From: Desulfothermus sp964427155
GTDB taxonomy: Bacteria > Desulfobacterota > Desulfovibrionia > Desulfovibrionales > Desulfothermaceae
NCBI GenBank assembly: GCA_964427155.1
Contig: CAYRSC010000002.1
Location: forward strand, 1-64,000
Length of the DNA stretch: 64,000 bases
Direction: 5' to 3'
Position numbers and translations under genes: made by a program. Position 1 is the first letter of the stretch, and every line of letters begins with the position of its first letter. Shown here in pieces: positions 26,675-35,306 of this stretch. The notes under the pieces are model-generated. The model was not told the origin of the DNA, did no database searches, and saw only the letters and a list, made by a program, of their open reading frames with translations.

Positions 26675-27406
26675 TTATTTTTTTATAAAGGGACAGAACT
26701 TCACTGCCCTTTCATGGGGAATGTTCTCTCCCTTGCTCCCCTCATATAATATAAGGGGAGGCTCTATTATCAGGGCAGGGGCACCATTTTTTACACATTC
26801 TATAAGGACTATCCGGCATGGATTGTCCAGGTGTCCATGGACACACATGAGTCTCTTTGGCTCAAGACGATGTCTCCTGAGCTCCACCATGAGTTCCACA
26901 AGTCTTTCACTACCCCAGGAAAGATAAAATCTTCCCCTAGTTTTTAGAAAATAGGTCCCTGCCTTTATAAAATCTGCCAGGGTGGTCTCTCCTTCAAAGT
27001 GGGCCAGATTTTTGAGGGAAGAGGGTGAGGTCCTCCCACTTTCCCTCTTTCTATAGGGAGGATTACATACTACAGAGTCAAAGGATTGGGCAAGGGAGGA
27101 GTCCCTGGTGAGGCATTTTATATCTCCCTCAATTACCTCAAAGGCCTCCTGCAGACCCAGGTTTAAGGCATTGTCTTTTGCCATCTCTGCCAGCTCTCTG
27201 CAGATCTCCACCCCTGTTACACGTAATTGTTTTTTTCTGTGTAAAAGGAGTATCCCAAAGGAGATGACCCCACAACCACATCCCATATCCATTATCCTCT
27301 CTCTCCTTCTTGGTCGTACAAAGGATGCAAGTAAAAGGGAATCCACAGCGAATCTATGTCCCTGTTGGGGCTGGATAAGTCCTTTGGGAAAGCCTATTTG
27401 CTTCAT
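26675..27406 (-). CDS. trmN6: tRNA1(Val) (adenine-37 N6)-methyltransferase-like protein
   Basis: SAM-dependent methyltransferase of 243 residues. Start region GLIQPQQGHRFAVDSLLLASF is typical of TrmN6/YfiC; SAM site DMGCGCGVISF at 40-50; catalytic NPPY at 115-118, the motif of base-amino methyltransferases. I use ATG 27404-27406, which overlaps the lysO TGA as ATGA; a longer reading begins inside lysO and adds 30 residues with no family similarity. The target base is inferred from the family. Confidence 0.85.
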   Translation of the reverse strand: MKQIGFPKGLIQPQQGHRFAVDSLLLASFVRPRRRERIMDMGCGCGVISFGILLLHRKKQLRVTGVEICRELAEMAKDNALNLGLQEAFEVIEGDIKCLTRDSSLAQSFDSVVCNPPYRKRESGRTSPSSLKNLAHFEGETTLADFIKAGTYFLKTRGRFYLSWGSERLVELMVELRRHRLEPKRLMCVHGHLDNPCRIVLIECVKNGAPALIIEPPLILYEGSKGENIPHERAVKFCPFIKK

Positions 27407-28005
27407 GAGAGTATTATGGGAATGATTATAGGTACCAGGAGGGTTAAAACGATCCCATTTAACACAGAAAGGATGGAAAATCTGGTGCCCACACATCTGT
27501 GGATAACAGGTAGGGTGGTATCCATGGTAGTTGCTCCTCCGCTGGCAATTGGGGCGATTTTTCCCACCAGGGAGCAGAGGAGTGGGGCAAATACGATGGT
27601 AAAGACCTCCCTGAAGATATTTGCCAGTAGGGCAATGGCACCTATCTTTCCTCCCTTTATTTCTCCTATAAGGATACTGGAGAGACTATAATAACCAAAC
27701 CCAGCACCTATGGCCATGGATTCTCTAAGGGTTGGGATCTTGACCAGAAGGGAGCCCATTCCTGCCCCTGCAATGGAGCCTATAGCAACCATTATAGGGA
27801 TAAGGAGCCCGGAGAGGTTCATCTTGAGCATGGAACGAATGGTTTCTGTATCACTTCCAATGCCTATTCCCACCAGGAATAGGAGGAGGAAGAGGATATA
27901 TTTTTCCACCTCCATTTCCTCAATAGCCCTGGGAGGGAGTATGTGAGATATCCCTGCAGAGACCCCTGCCATAAAGAAGCCCATGAGTATTAAACTTGCC
28001 TTCAT
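27403..28005 (-). CDS. lysO: Lysine exporter LysO, C-terminal part (separate gene)
   Basis: LysO (YbjE) exports lysine in E. coli as one protein of about 299 residues. Here the C-terminal two thirds form their own 200-residue gene with about six membrane segments. Family segments: FFMAGVSAGI, LFLVGIGIGSDTE, GAGFGYYSLSSILIGE and LANIFREVFTI. Its ATG overlaps the TGA of the N-terminal gene as ATGA and its own TGA overlaps trmN6 the same way. The two parts together give 287 residues, matching one complete transporter, so this is a split but intact system rather than a broken gene. Confidence 0.82.
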   Translation of the reverse strand: MKASLILMGFFMAGVSAGISHILPPRAIEEMEVEKYILFLLLFLVGIGIGSDTETIRSMLKMNLSGLLIPIMVAIGSIAGAGMGSLLVKIPTLRESMAIGAGFGYYSLSSILIGEIKGGKIGAIALLANIFREVFTIVFAPLLCSLVGKIAPIASGGATTMDTTLPVIHRCVGTRFSILSVLNGIVLTLLVPIIIPIILS

Positions 28006-28265
28006 CTTAGATACCTCTCAAGGGGGAGGGTGAGGAGGATGGACCCTGCAATGGCACAAAGGCTAAGGATGATGGCATCTGTCCCCAGGGAGAGGATATT
28101 GCTCTTTATATTGGGCATTGTCCCCACCAGATAACCCAGGATAAAAAGCAGACAGTATACACATATCTCTGAGAAGATGGAACATCCCTTAATAAGGGTG
28201 GAGTGGGCCTTGAGTTGGTTCCCCATGAGTATCCCCCCTATAAAAAACAATATTAACCACCACAT
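28002..28265 (-). CDS. Lysine exporter LysO, N-terminal part (separate gene)
   Basis: 87 residues with about three membrane segments: WWLILFFIGGILMG, IFSEICVYCLLFILGYLVG, and the ILSLCAIAGSILLTLP helix. They match the N-terminal third of LysO. GGGGGAT sits 3 bases before the ATG. It is followed in ATGA overlap by the C-terminal part, so both should be made in equal amounts and assemble in the inner membrane. It is the first gene of a short minus-strand operon with trmN6, dedA and the PEBP gene. Confidence 0.78.
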   Translation of the reverse strand: MWWLILFFIGGILMGNQLKAHSTLIKGCSIFSEICVYCLLFILGYLVGTMPNIKSNILSLGTDAIILSLCAIAGSILLTLPLERYLR

Positions 28266-28440
28266 ATTATCCCCCTTATTGTGTAGGTTATGACCCTTTT
28301 GGATTTACACCCCTGGTAGTTTTTGATAGAAGCCTAAAAACAGCAAGGATATCTTCGTGTACCTGAACAGGAAGGTAAGTAAAAGGTCAACAGGTAGTCA
28401 AGAGGTGTATAACCTATTTAATTTTATAGGGAGAGAAGAA

Positions 28441-29622
28441 ATGATAAAATTTTCTCATAGGATAACCTCCATAAAACCCTCTGCAACCCTTGGTATAAAT
28501 GCAAAGGCAAATGAACTTGCTGCAGCTGGCAAGGAGGTCATTAGTCTGGCAGTGGGACAGCCAGACTTTGCTCCTCCTCCCTCTGTAATAGAGGGGGCAA
28601 GAGATGCACTGGAGAAGGGACTCACCAAATATACAGCCGCGGCAGGTATGCCAGAGGTACGGGAGGCCATAGCTTCCTATTATAATTCCTTTTATGGGGC
28701 AGGGGTAGAAAAGGAGAACGTGATTATCACCAATGGGGGGAAACAGGGGCTCTACAACCTTATGCAGGTCCTTCTGGATGAGGGGGACGAGGTCCTCATC
28801 CCCGCTCCCTATTGGTTGAGTTATCCTGACATGGTCCTTCTTGCAGGGGCAAAACCAGTGGTGGTGCCCACGGAAGTGGAAAATAATTTTCTGGTAACCC
28901 CTCAAGAGTTGGAGAAAAAATATACCTCTGCCACAAGGATGCTCATCTTAAATACTCCCTCTAACCCCACAGGATGTCACTATTCCCAGGAAAAATTTGA
29001 CGAGATATGTAAATGGGCACTCTCCAGGGGATTATTTGTGATCTCAGATGAGATATACGACCAGTTGGTCTATCCCCCTGCCACACCTACCTCCATATCA
29101 AAGTGGCTCAGGGAATATCCTGAGCATATAGCCATTGTAAATGGACTGGCCAAGAGCTTTGCCATCCCTGGATGGAGGGTGGGTTATGTAATCTCCCATG
29201 TGGAGGTGATAAAGAATCTCTCCAAGCTTCAGGGGCAGTCCACCTCTAATGTGTGTACCCTTGTTCAGATGGCCACCCTGCGAGCCCTCACCTCTGAGAT
29301 GTCTTTTCTAGAGGAAAACAGAAAGAAATTTATGGAAAGACGTGATTACATAGTGGAGAGGATATCTTCATGGAGAGATGTGGTTTGTCCTGTCCCCACA
29401 GGTGCCTTTTATGTGTTCCCGCGGATGGATGCACTCTATGGGGGTGAGATCCAAAACTCTACTGCCCTGTGTGAGTACCTCCTGGAAGAGGCTGGGGTGG
29501 CCCTGGTCCCTGGGGTGGCCTTTGGAGACGATAGATGTATAAGATTTTCCTATGCAGTGGATATTGCGGTGTTAGAGAAGGCCCTGGATAAGGTGAATGA
29601 GGCCCTTAAAAGATTATGCTGA
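28441..29622 (+). CDS. aspC: Aspartate aminotransferase (class I/II, Ib type)
   Basis: PLP enzyme interconverting aspartate and oxaloacetate; Ib enzymes often also act on prephenate. From ATG 28441 (AGGGAGAGAAG upstream) it has 393 residues. Motifs: GQPDF at 39-43, KYTAAAGMPEVREAI near 63-77, NTPSNPTG near 171-178, SDEIYDQLVY near 202-211, the PLP lysine Lys238 in NGLAKSFAIPGWRVGY. The last 7 bases overlap the next gene, a histidine kinase, an odd but clear coupling. An in-frame ATG 28 codons upstream gives an extension with no family character. Confidence 0.92.
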   Translation: MIKFSHRITSIKPSATLGINAKANELAAAGKEVISLAVGQPDFAPPPSVIEGARDALEKGLTKYTAAAGMPEVREAIASYYNSFYGAGVEKENVIITNGGKQGLYNLMQVLLDEGDEVLIPAPYWLSYPDMVLLAGAKPVVVPTEVENNFLVTPQELEKKYTSATRMLILNTPSNPTGCHYSQEKFDEICKWALSRGLFVISDEIYDQLVYPPATPTSISKWLREYPEHIAIVNGLAKSFAIPGWRVGYVISHVEVIKNLSKLQGQSTSNVCTLVQMATLRALTSEMSFLEENRKKFMERRDYIVERISSWRDVVCPVPTGAFYVFPRMDALYGGEIQNSTALCEYLLEEAGVALVPGVAFGDDRCIRFSYAVDIAVLEKALDKVNEALKRLC

Positions 29623-31040
29623 GACCTAGATTCAATCCTGACCCTGAACATCCCTTTCAACTGGCCAAGTTCCTCTCGTGGAGTTCTCTTATCCTCATAG
29701 TGGCCTCAGGACTTTTCCTGGTGGTTATTATAAGTAATTATGCCAGAGAAACAGTGGTAAAAAAGAATGAAAAGTTTGCTCGTCTTCTGGCAGAAAATTT
29801 AAATCATCAGATATATCAAAGATTTATTCTGCCCACGGTCCTGGGTTTTGGAAAGGTAGAGCTTAAACAAAAGGCCCAGTATGAGAGACTGGATCTGGTG
29901 GTTCACTCCACCATCCATGGTTTTAAGGTCTTGAATGTAAAGATATATGACCTCAATTCTACAATTGTATATGCCCTGGATTCCTCTTTGGTGGGGAAGA
30001 AGACCAGGGATAGGGCCATAAAGGAGGCGGCAGAGGGAAAGATATTATTTAAGGTGGTGAAGTCCCCCCATTCTTCTCTGTGGCCCTTTAAGTTAAAGCC
30101 TCGTTCTGTGATATTAAGGACCATATACCCCTTGAGGATAGAGAGGGAACTCTTTCCCAAAAATGAGGGGGAGATAATAGGTATCCTGGAGTTTTCTCAG
30201 GATATTACCTCGGATTACGAGACCATTTATTATTTCCAGTTGTTGATTACTGTAGTAGTTTTTTTCTCTTCCTTTATTCTTTTTGTCCTATTGTATGTGG
30301 TGATCCTTCGGGCAGACAAGATAATCCTGGAGAGGATAAGGGAGAAGGAAGAGCTGGAGAGGGTGATATATCAGAATGAGAAATTGGCATCCATGGGTAG
30401 GATGGTTGCCACAATCTCTCACGAGATAAAGAACCCCTTGGGTATTATTCAGAGCAGTGCAGAGATGTTGAGCAAGAAGTTCAGTAGGCAGGACACTGCC
30501 ATTGCCCGGCTTGCCCGTGCAATATATGAGGAGGCCATGCGTCTTTCCTCCATTGTGAATGATTTTTTGGATTATGCGCGTCCCAAGGAGCCCAATGAAG
30601 AGGATGTGGACCTGCGGGAGATTATAGACAAGTGTATAGGTTTTTTGAGGGCCTCCATAGGGGATAGGGACATAGAATTTCAGGTGAAACTTCCCCCCTC
30701 CCTCCCCTTCACAGGGGACAAGGACCTTCTCTACAGGGCATTTTTTAACATCCTGAACAATGCCATTGATGCGGTGGGCCAGAGGGGAAGGATAGTGGTA
30801 TCCCTGAAGGACTCCACTATCTTTATAAAGGACTCTGGTGTGGGTTTTGACCTTTCTTTTAAGGATAAGTACCTGGAACCTTTTTTTACCACAAAGGCTT
30901 CAGGCACTGGACTTGGCCTTCCCATTGCCTATAATATATTTAAAAGTCATGGAATAGAGATGGACCTGGCAAATGAGGACGGGGCAGTGGTGATACTGAG
31001 GCTTCCACCAGAGAAATATCCGAAAAGGGGAGGAGGTTAG
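29616..31040 (+). CDS. Membrane sensor histidine kinase (NtrB/ZraS type)
   Basis: 474 residues. Membrane helices at about 22-43 and 208-231 flank a periplasmic sensor region of about 165 residues. The cytoplasmic part has the dimerisation domain with phospho-acceptor His269 in ATISHEIKNPLG, then a HATPase domain with NILNNAIDAV, KDSGVGFD and FTTKASGTGLGL. It overlaps aspC by 7 bases and is followed 3 bases later by its cognate sigma-54 activator. The signal is unknown; the layout is like ZraS or AtoS rather than the membrane-free FleS. Confidence 0.9.
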   Translation: MLRPRFNPDPEHPFQLAKFLSWSSLILIVASGLFLVVIISNYARETVVKKNEKFARLLAENLNHQIYQRFILPTVLGFGKVELKQKAQYERLDLVVHSTIHGFKVLNVKIYDLNSTIVYALDSSLVGKKTRDRAIKEAAEGKILFKVVKSPHSSLWPFKLKPRSVILRTIYPLRIERELFPKNEGEIIGILEFSQDITSDYETIYYFQLLITVVVFFSSFILFVLLYVVILRADKIILERIREKEELERVIYQNEKLASMGRMVATISHEIKNPLGIIQSSAEMLSKKFSRQDTAIARLARAIYEEAMRLSSIVNDFLDYARPKEPNEEDVDLREIIDKCIGFLRASIGDRDIEFQVKLPPSLPFTGDKDLLYRAFFNILNNAIDAVGQRGRIVVSLKDSTIFIKDSGVGFDLSFKDKYLEPFFTTKASGTGLGLPIAYNIFKSHGIEMDLANEDGAVVILRLPPEKYPKRGGG

Positions 31041-31043
31041 AGG

Positions 31044-32423
31044 ATGTCAGGTGCCCATATCTTGGTAGTGGACGATGAGAAGAATTATCTCTTACTCCTG
31101 GAGGCCCTCCTCTCAGAGGAAGGATATGAGGTCACCACCATGCAGGATGCAGAGATGGCATATATGTTTTTGAAGGAGTCTGAGGTGGATGTGATAATCA
31201 CCGATGTGAAGATGCCGGGGATGAGTGGCCAGGAACTCCTGGAGAGGGTAAAGAGGGAATTCCCCCATATCCCGGTGATAATTATGACTGCCTATGGCTC
31301 GGTGGATGGGGCAGTGGAGGCCATGAAGTGTGGTGCCTTTGATTACATTAATAAGCCCTTTTCCAATGATGACCTCATCCTATCTGTAAAGGGGGCGGCA
31401 GAGATGAGCCGGGCCCACAGGAGAAATAGATTGCTCCAGGAGTCTCTGGAGAATTCTCATTCCCTTCATCACATAATTGGCAAGGGTAAGGCCATATCAC
31501 AGGTCCTGGAGATGATAAAAAAGGTTGCCCAGGCCAATGCTACTGTACTTATCACAGGGGAATCTGGGACAGGTAAGGAACTGGTGGCCAGGGCCATCCA
31601 TTTTACCTCTCCCAGAAAGGATGGTCCTTTTGTGGCCATAAATTGCACTGCCTTAAATCCAGGCATCCTGGAATCTGAGTTATTTGGTCATGAAAAGGGC
31701 TCCTTTACTGGGGCCATAGCCCAGAAAAGGGGAAAGTTTGAGCTTGCCCATGGGGGTACTCTTTTTCTGGATGAGATAGGAGAATTTCCCCTTGAACTTC
31801 AGCCAAAGCTCCTCAGGGCCATCCAGGAGCATTCCTTTGAAAGGGTGGGGGGAACAAAGACCATAAAGTGTGATTTCAGGATAATTGCCGCCACAAATAA
31901 GGACCTGAAAAAGGAGGTGGAGGATGGAAGGTTCCGCGAGGACCTGTATTATCGTTTGAATGTGGTTAATATTCATCTTCCTCCGTTGCGGGAACGAACC
32001 GAGGACATTCCCCTGCTGGTGGCGCATTTTTTAAGGAAATATTGTAAGGAAAATAATAAGGAGATAAGTGGATTTTCCCCTGAGGCCATGCAGATATTAA
32101 CTGCATATCCCTGGCCAGGCAATATTCGTCAACTGGAGAATATCATAGAGAGCTGTGTGGTCCTATCCCAGGGGAAGATAATAGGGGTGGAGGACCTCCC
32201 CCCGGAGATAAAAGATGAATCTATTCAATTTAAAAGTGCCATTGACCTGTTACCAGAGAATATAAATCTCAGTGAGGCCCTGGAAAAGATAGAAGCGGCC
32301 CTTATAAGACGGGCCCTTGTAAAGAGCAATTTTGTCCAGGTAAGGGCCGCTAAAATGCTTGGTATTTCCAAAAGTCTTCTCCAGTATAAGCTGAAGAAAT
32401 ATAACATATCTCCACGACCCTAG
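31044..32423 (+). CDS. Sigma-54-dependent response regulator (NtrC family)
   Basis: 459 residues in three domains. Receiver 1-120 with phospho-acceptor Asp54 in IITDVKMPG and Lys104 in NKPFS. AAA+ activator domain about 142-370 with Walker A GESGTGKE at 172-179 and GSFTGA at 219-224, the loop that contacts sigma-54 (usually GAFTGA; GSFTGA is a known variant), and LFLDEIGEFP. C-terminal Fis-type helix-turn-helix (RAAKMLGISKSLLQYKLKKY). Partner of the preceding kinase. A sigma-54 promoter is seen ahead of flgF in this window, but a direct link is not shown. Confidence 0.94.
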   Translation: MSGAHILVVDDEKNYLLLLEALLSEEGYEVTTMQDAEMAYMFLKESEVDVIITDVKMPGMSGQELLERVKREFPHIPVIIMTAYGSVDGAVEAMKCGAFDYINKPFSNDDLILSVKGAAEMSRAHRRNRLLQESLENSHSLHHIIGKGKAISQVLEMIKKVAQANATVLITGESGTGKELVARAIHFTSPRKDGPFVAINCTALNPGILESELFGHEKGSFTGAIAQKRGKFELAHGGTLFLDEIGEFPLELQPKLLRAIQEHSFERVGGTKTIKCDFRIIAATNKDLKKEVEDGRFREDLYYRLNVVNIHLPPLRERTEDIPLLVAHFLRKYCKENNKEISGFSPEAMQILTAYPWPGNIRQLENIIESCVVLSQGKIIGVEDLPPEIKDESIQFKSAIDLLPENINLSEALEKIEAALIRRALVKSNFVQVRAAKMLGISKSLLQYKLKKYNISPRP

Positions 32424-32434
32424 GAAATCGTGTC

Positions 32435-35305
32435 ATGTCTCTTCCTTCCCATCCGGTGGAGCTATTTATAAGGGATTTAAAACACTCAAGGCTCTTTGAG
32501 GACCAGATAATATATCATGGGGTGGAGCCTGAAAAAGAGGAGGTCATGGAGGCCATCCCTGGATTCCTCTCCCCCCTATCCAGGTCCCTTTTGGAGGCTA
32601 TGGGGATAGAGGGTCTCTATAGCCATCAGGTTAAGGCCCTCTCCCTCATCCGTGAAGGAAAGGATGTGGTTATTGCCACTCCCACTGCAAGTGGAAAGAC
32701 CCTTATCTATCATTTGGCCACCCTTGAGTCTTTCTTTCGTGATCCTGAGGCCACGGCCCTGTATTTATTTCCTTTAAAGGCCCTTGCTAGAGACCAGTTA
32801 AAGGAGTTTGATAGGCTGGTTAAATATCTACCAGGGGATGGGCCTCTCCCTTGGGCCTCGGTTTATGATGGAGATACTCCCAGTGAGGAAAGAGGTCGTA
32901 TCAGAAAGGAATGTCCCAATGTTGTGATGACAAATCCAGATATGCTTCATCTGGGTATTCTCCCCAATCACCAGCGATGGCACAGATTCTTTATGCACCT
33001 TTCCCACATTGTGGTGGATGAGGTGCATACCTATCGTGGAATAATGGGGTCTCATATGGCGTGGGTGTTTCGTCGCTTGATTAGAATATGTAATCTTTAT
33101 GGGGCATATCCCCGTTTCATCATCTGCTCTGCCACCATTGGAAACCCCCGGGAACACTCCTGTAGTCTTATTGGTAGGGATGTGGAGTGTGTGAGTAAAA
33201 GCGGTGCAGGGAGGGGAAAGAGGCATTTTATTTTTATAAATCCCCTTCTTTATGGGGCCCCCCGCGCGGGTTTTATTTTATTACAGTCTGCCCTTCATCG
33301 GGATATACGTACCATTGTCTATACCAATTCCCGGAGGGTAACAGAATTAATTGGAGCCTGGTGTAAGCAGAGGCTTTCCAGATTTGCAGATAGGATAGGG
33401 GTATATAGGGCTGGCTTTTTGCCTGAGGACAGGAGAAAGATAGAAAAAGCTTTAAATAGCGGTAGGTTGAGGGCAGTGATATCCACAAGTGCCCTGGAGG
33501 CGGGGATAAATGTGGGTGGACTGGATATGTGTGTGCTTGTGGGATATCCTGGCTCAATTATGGCCACCTATCAGAGGGCTGGCCGTGTGGGAAGGGAAGG
33601 TAATGTGAGTGCGGTGATTTTGATAGCTGGAGAAGATAATCTGGACCAGTACTTTATGAAATATCCCCAAGAGTTTTTTTCCCTCTCCCCTGAACATGTG
33701 ACCATAAATCCATATAATGAGAGGATAATGGAGATGCATCTGTTGTGCTGTGCCGCTGATATGCCCGTGAAAAGGGGGGAGTCTATTCTGGATCATCCCC
33801 GTGTGGGGGCATGTATATCCAGGCTCCTTAAAGATAAGAGGCTGGTGGAGAGGGAAGGTTCTCTCTTCTGCACAGAGGGAGGTATTCATCAAAGGGTGAA
33901 TCTGAGGGGAATGGGAAGTCCCCTTGTGATAAGAGAGACCTCTGGAGAGATAATAGGGGAGATTGATCTTGTGCGGGCCCACAGGGAGACCTATCCTGGG
34001 GCTGTATATCTCCACAACACCCTCTCATATGTGGTGCAGGAGATGGATGTGCCTGGTAGAGAAGTGGTGTGCGAAAAGAGGGATGTGAAGTATTTTACCC
34101 GTCTGTGTATTGTAAAACATACCAGGATACTTGAGGAAATGGAGCGGAAAAGGGTGGGAGAGGTGGAGGTGGGATATGGTCGCCTTGAGATTACAGAGGA
34201 GTTTCCAGGATATGAGCGGAGACGTATAAAGGACCAGAGCCTTCTGGGTTTTTGTCCCCTGGAGATGGACCCCCTGCTCTTTGAGACAGAGGGGTTCTGG
34301 ATAGAGTTTCCCCTCAGTTTAAGAGAAGATGCAGAAAAGAGGTTTCTTCACTTTATGGGGGGAATCCATGGACTGGAGCATCTGTTTATAGGGGTAATGC
34401 CCCATCTGGTATTAGTGGATAGAAATGATATAGGGGGGATATCTATCCCTATGCATCCCCAGATCTCCTCTCCTGCAGTGTTTGTGTATGATGGAGTGGC
34501 GGGGGGGATCGGTATAAGTAGGGAGGTGTTTTCCAGGATAGAAGACCTCTTTGACCTCTCCTATAAGGTGATTTCTCAGTGCGAGTGTGAGCTGGGGTGT
34601 TTTAGGTGCATATATTCCCCCAGGTGTGGATCTGGAAATCGTCCCCTGGACAAGTCTTGTAGCCTTTTTCTCCTCTCCTCTTTGTGGAAGAAGGAGGGGG
34701 ACATAGAGCACAGCAGAGATAGAAGAATATATGTAAATGTGTCTTCTGGGGATGATTTTGGGGTGCTGGACATAGAGACGCAGCGTTCTGCGCGGGAGGT
34801 TGGAGGGTGGCAAAACGCCGCTGGGATGAGGGTAAGTTGTGCAGTACTTTATATGAGTGATAGAGACGAAATTAGGGTCTTTACTGAAGAGGAGGTCCCT
34901 GATCTAATAGAGATACTCATGGGCTTGTCCCTGGTGGTGGGCTTTAATATCCTGGGGTTTGACTATCGGGTACTTGCCCCTTACTCCCCTAAGGGACTTT
35001 CCTCTATCCCAACCCTTGATATGCTAAGAGACATTCACCTGAGACTGGGATATAGGGTCTCTCTGGATAATATAGCCCGAGCCACACTCAACATTTCCAA
35101 AAGTGCCAATGGGATGCTGGCCCTTAAGTGGTGGAAGGAGGGGAAGATGGATAAGATAATCCAGTATTGTAAACGGGATGTGGAGATAACCAGGGACGTG
35201 TTTCTTTTTGGCAGGGAAAAGGGGTTTATCTATTTTACCAATAAATCAGGATCCAGGGTGAGACTGGAGGTAAATTGGAATACAGTCACCAGGGGTAGGA
35301 GATAA
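32435..35305 (+). CDS. MrfA-type DEXH helicase fused to a DEDDy exonuclease domain (MrfA-MrfB fusion)
   Basis: 956 residues. Helicase core: ATPTASGKT at 81-89, DEVH at 195-198, SAT at 232-234, QRAGRVGR at 380-387. Then an MrfA (YprA)-like region with the DUF1998 cysteine cluster: Cys716, 718, 722, 725 and 731. From about 770 a second domain follows: VLDIETQ with Asp779 and Glu781, GFNILGFDYRVL with Asp843, and YCKRD with Tyr911 and Asp915, the pattern of a DEDDy 3'-5' exonuclease. In B. subtilis MrfA helicase and MrfB exonuclease are separate proteins acting in mitomycin C damage repair. I infer the same team in one chain. Starts 11 bases after the sigma-54 regulator. Confidence 0.86.
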   Translation: MSLPSHPVELFIRDLKHSRLFEDQIIYHGVEPEKEEVMEAIPGFLSPLSRSLLEAMGIEGLYSHQVKALSLIREGKDVVIATPTASGKTLIYHLATLESFFRDPEATALYLFPLKALARDQLKEFDRLVKYLPGDGPLPWASVYDGDTPSEERGRIRKECPNVVMTNPDMLHLGILPNHQRWHRFFMHLSHIVVDEVHTYRGIMGSHMAWVFRRLIRICNLYGAYPRFIICSATIGNPREHSCSLIGRDVECVSKSGAGRGKRHFIFINPLLYGAPRAGFILLQSALHRDIRTIVYTNSRRVTELIGAWCKQRLSRFADRIGVYRAGFLPEDRRKIEKALNSGRLRAVISTSALEAGINVGGLDMCVLVGYPGSIMATYQRAGRVGREGNVSAVILIAGEDNLDQYFMKYPQEFFSLSPEHVTINPYNERIMEMHLLCCAADMPVKRGESILDHPRVGACISRLLKDKRLVEREGSLFCTEGGIHQRVNLRGMGSPLVIRETSGEIIGEIDLVRAHRETYPGAVYLHNTLSYVVQEMDVPGREVVCEKRDVKYFTRLCIVKHTRILEEMERKRVGEVEVGYGRLEITEEFPGYERRRIKDQSLLGFCPLEMDPLLFETEGFWIEFPLSLREDAEKRFLHFMGGIHGLEHLFIGVMPHLVLVDRNDIGGISIPMHPQISSPAVFVYDGVAGGIGISREVFSRIEDLFDLSYKVISQCECELGCFRCIYSPRCGSGNRPLDKSCSLFLLSSLWKKEGDIEHSRDRRIYVNVSSGDDFGVLDIETQRSAREVGGWQNAAGMRVSCAVLYMSDRDEIRVFTEEEVPDLIEILMGLSLVVGFNILGFDYRVLAPYSPKGLSSIPTLDMLRDIHLRLGYRVSLDNIARATLNISKSANGMLALKWWKEGKMDKIIQYCKRDVEITRDVFLFGREKGFIYFTNKSGSRVRLEVNWNTVTRGRR

Positions 35306-35306
35306 T

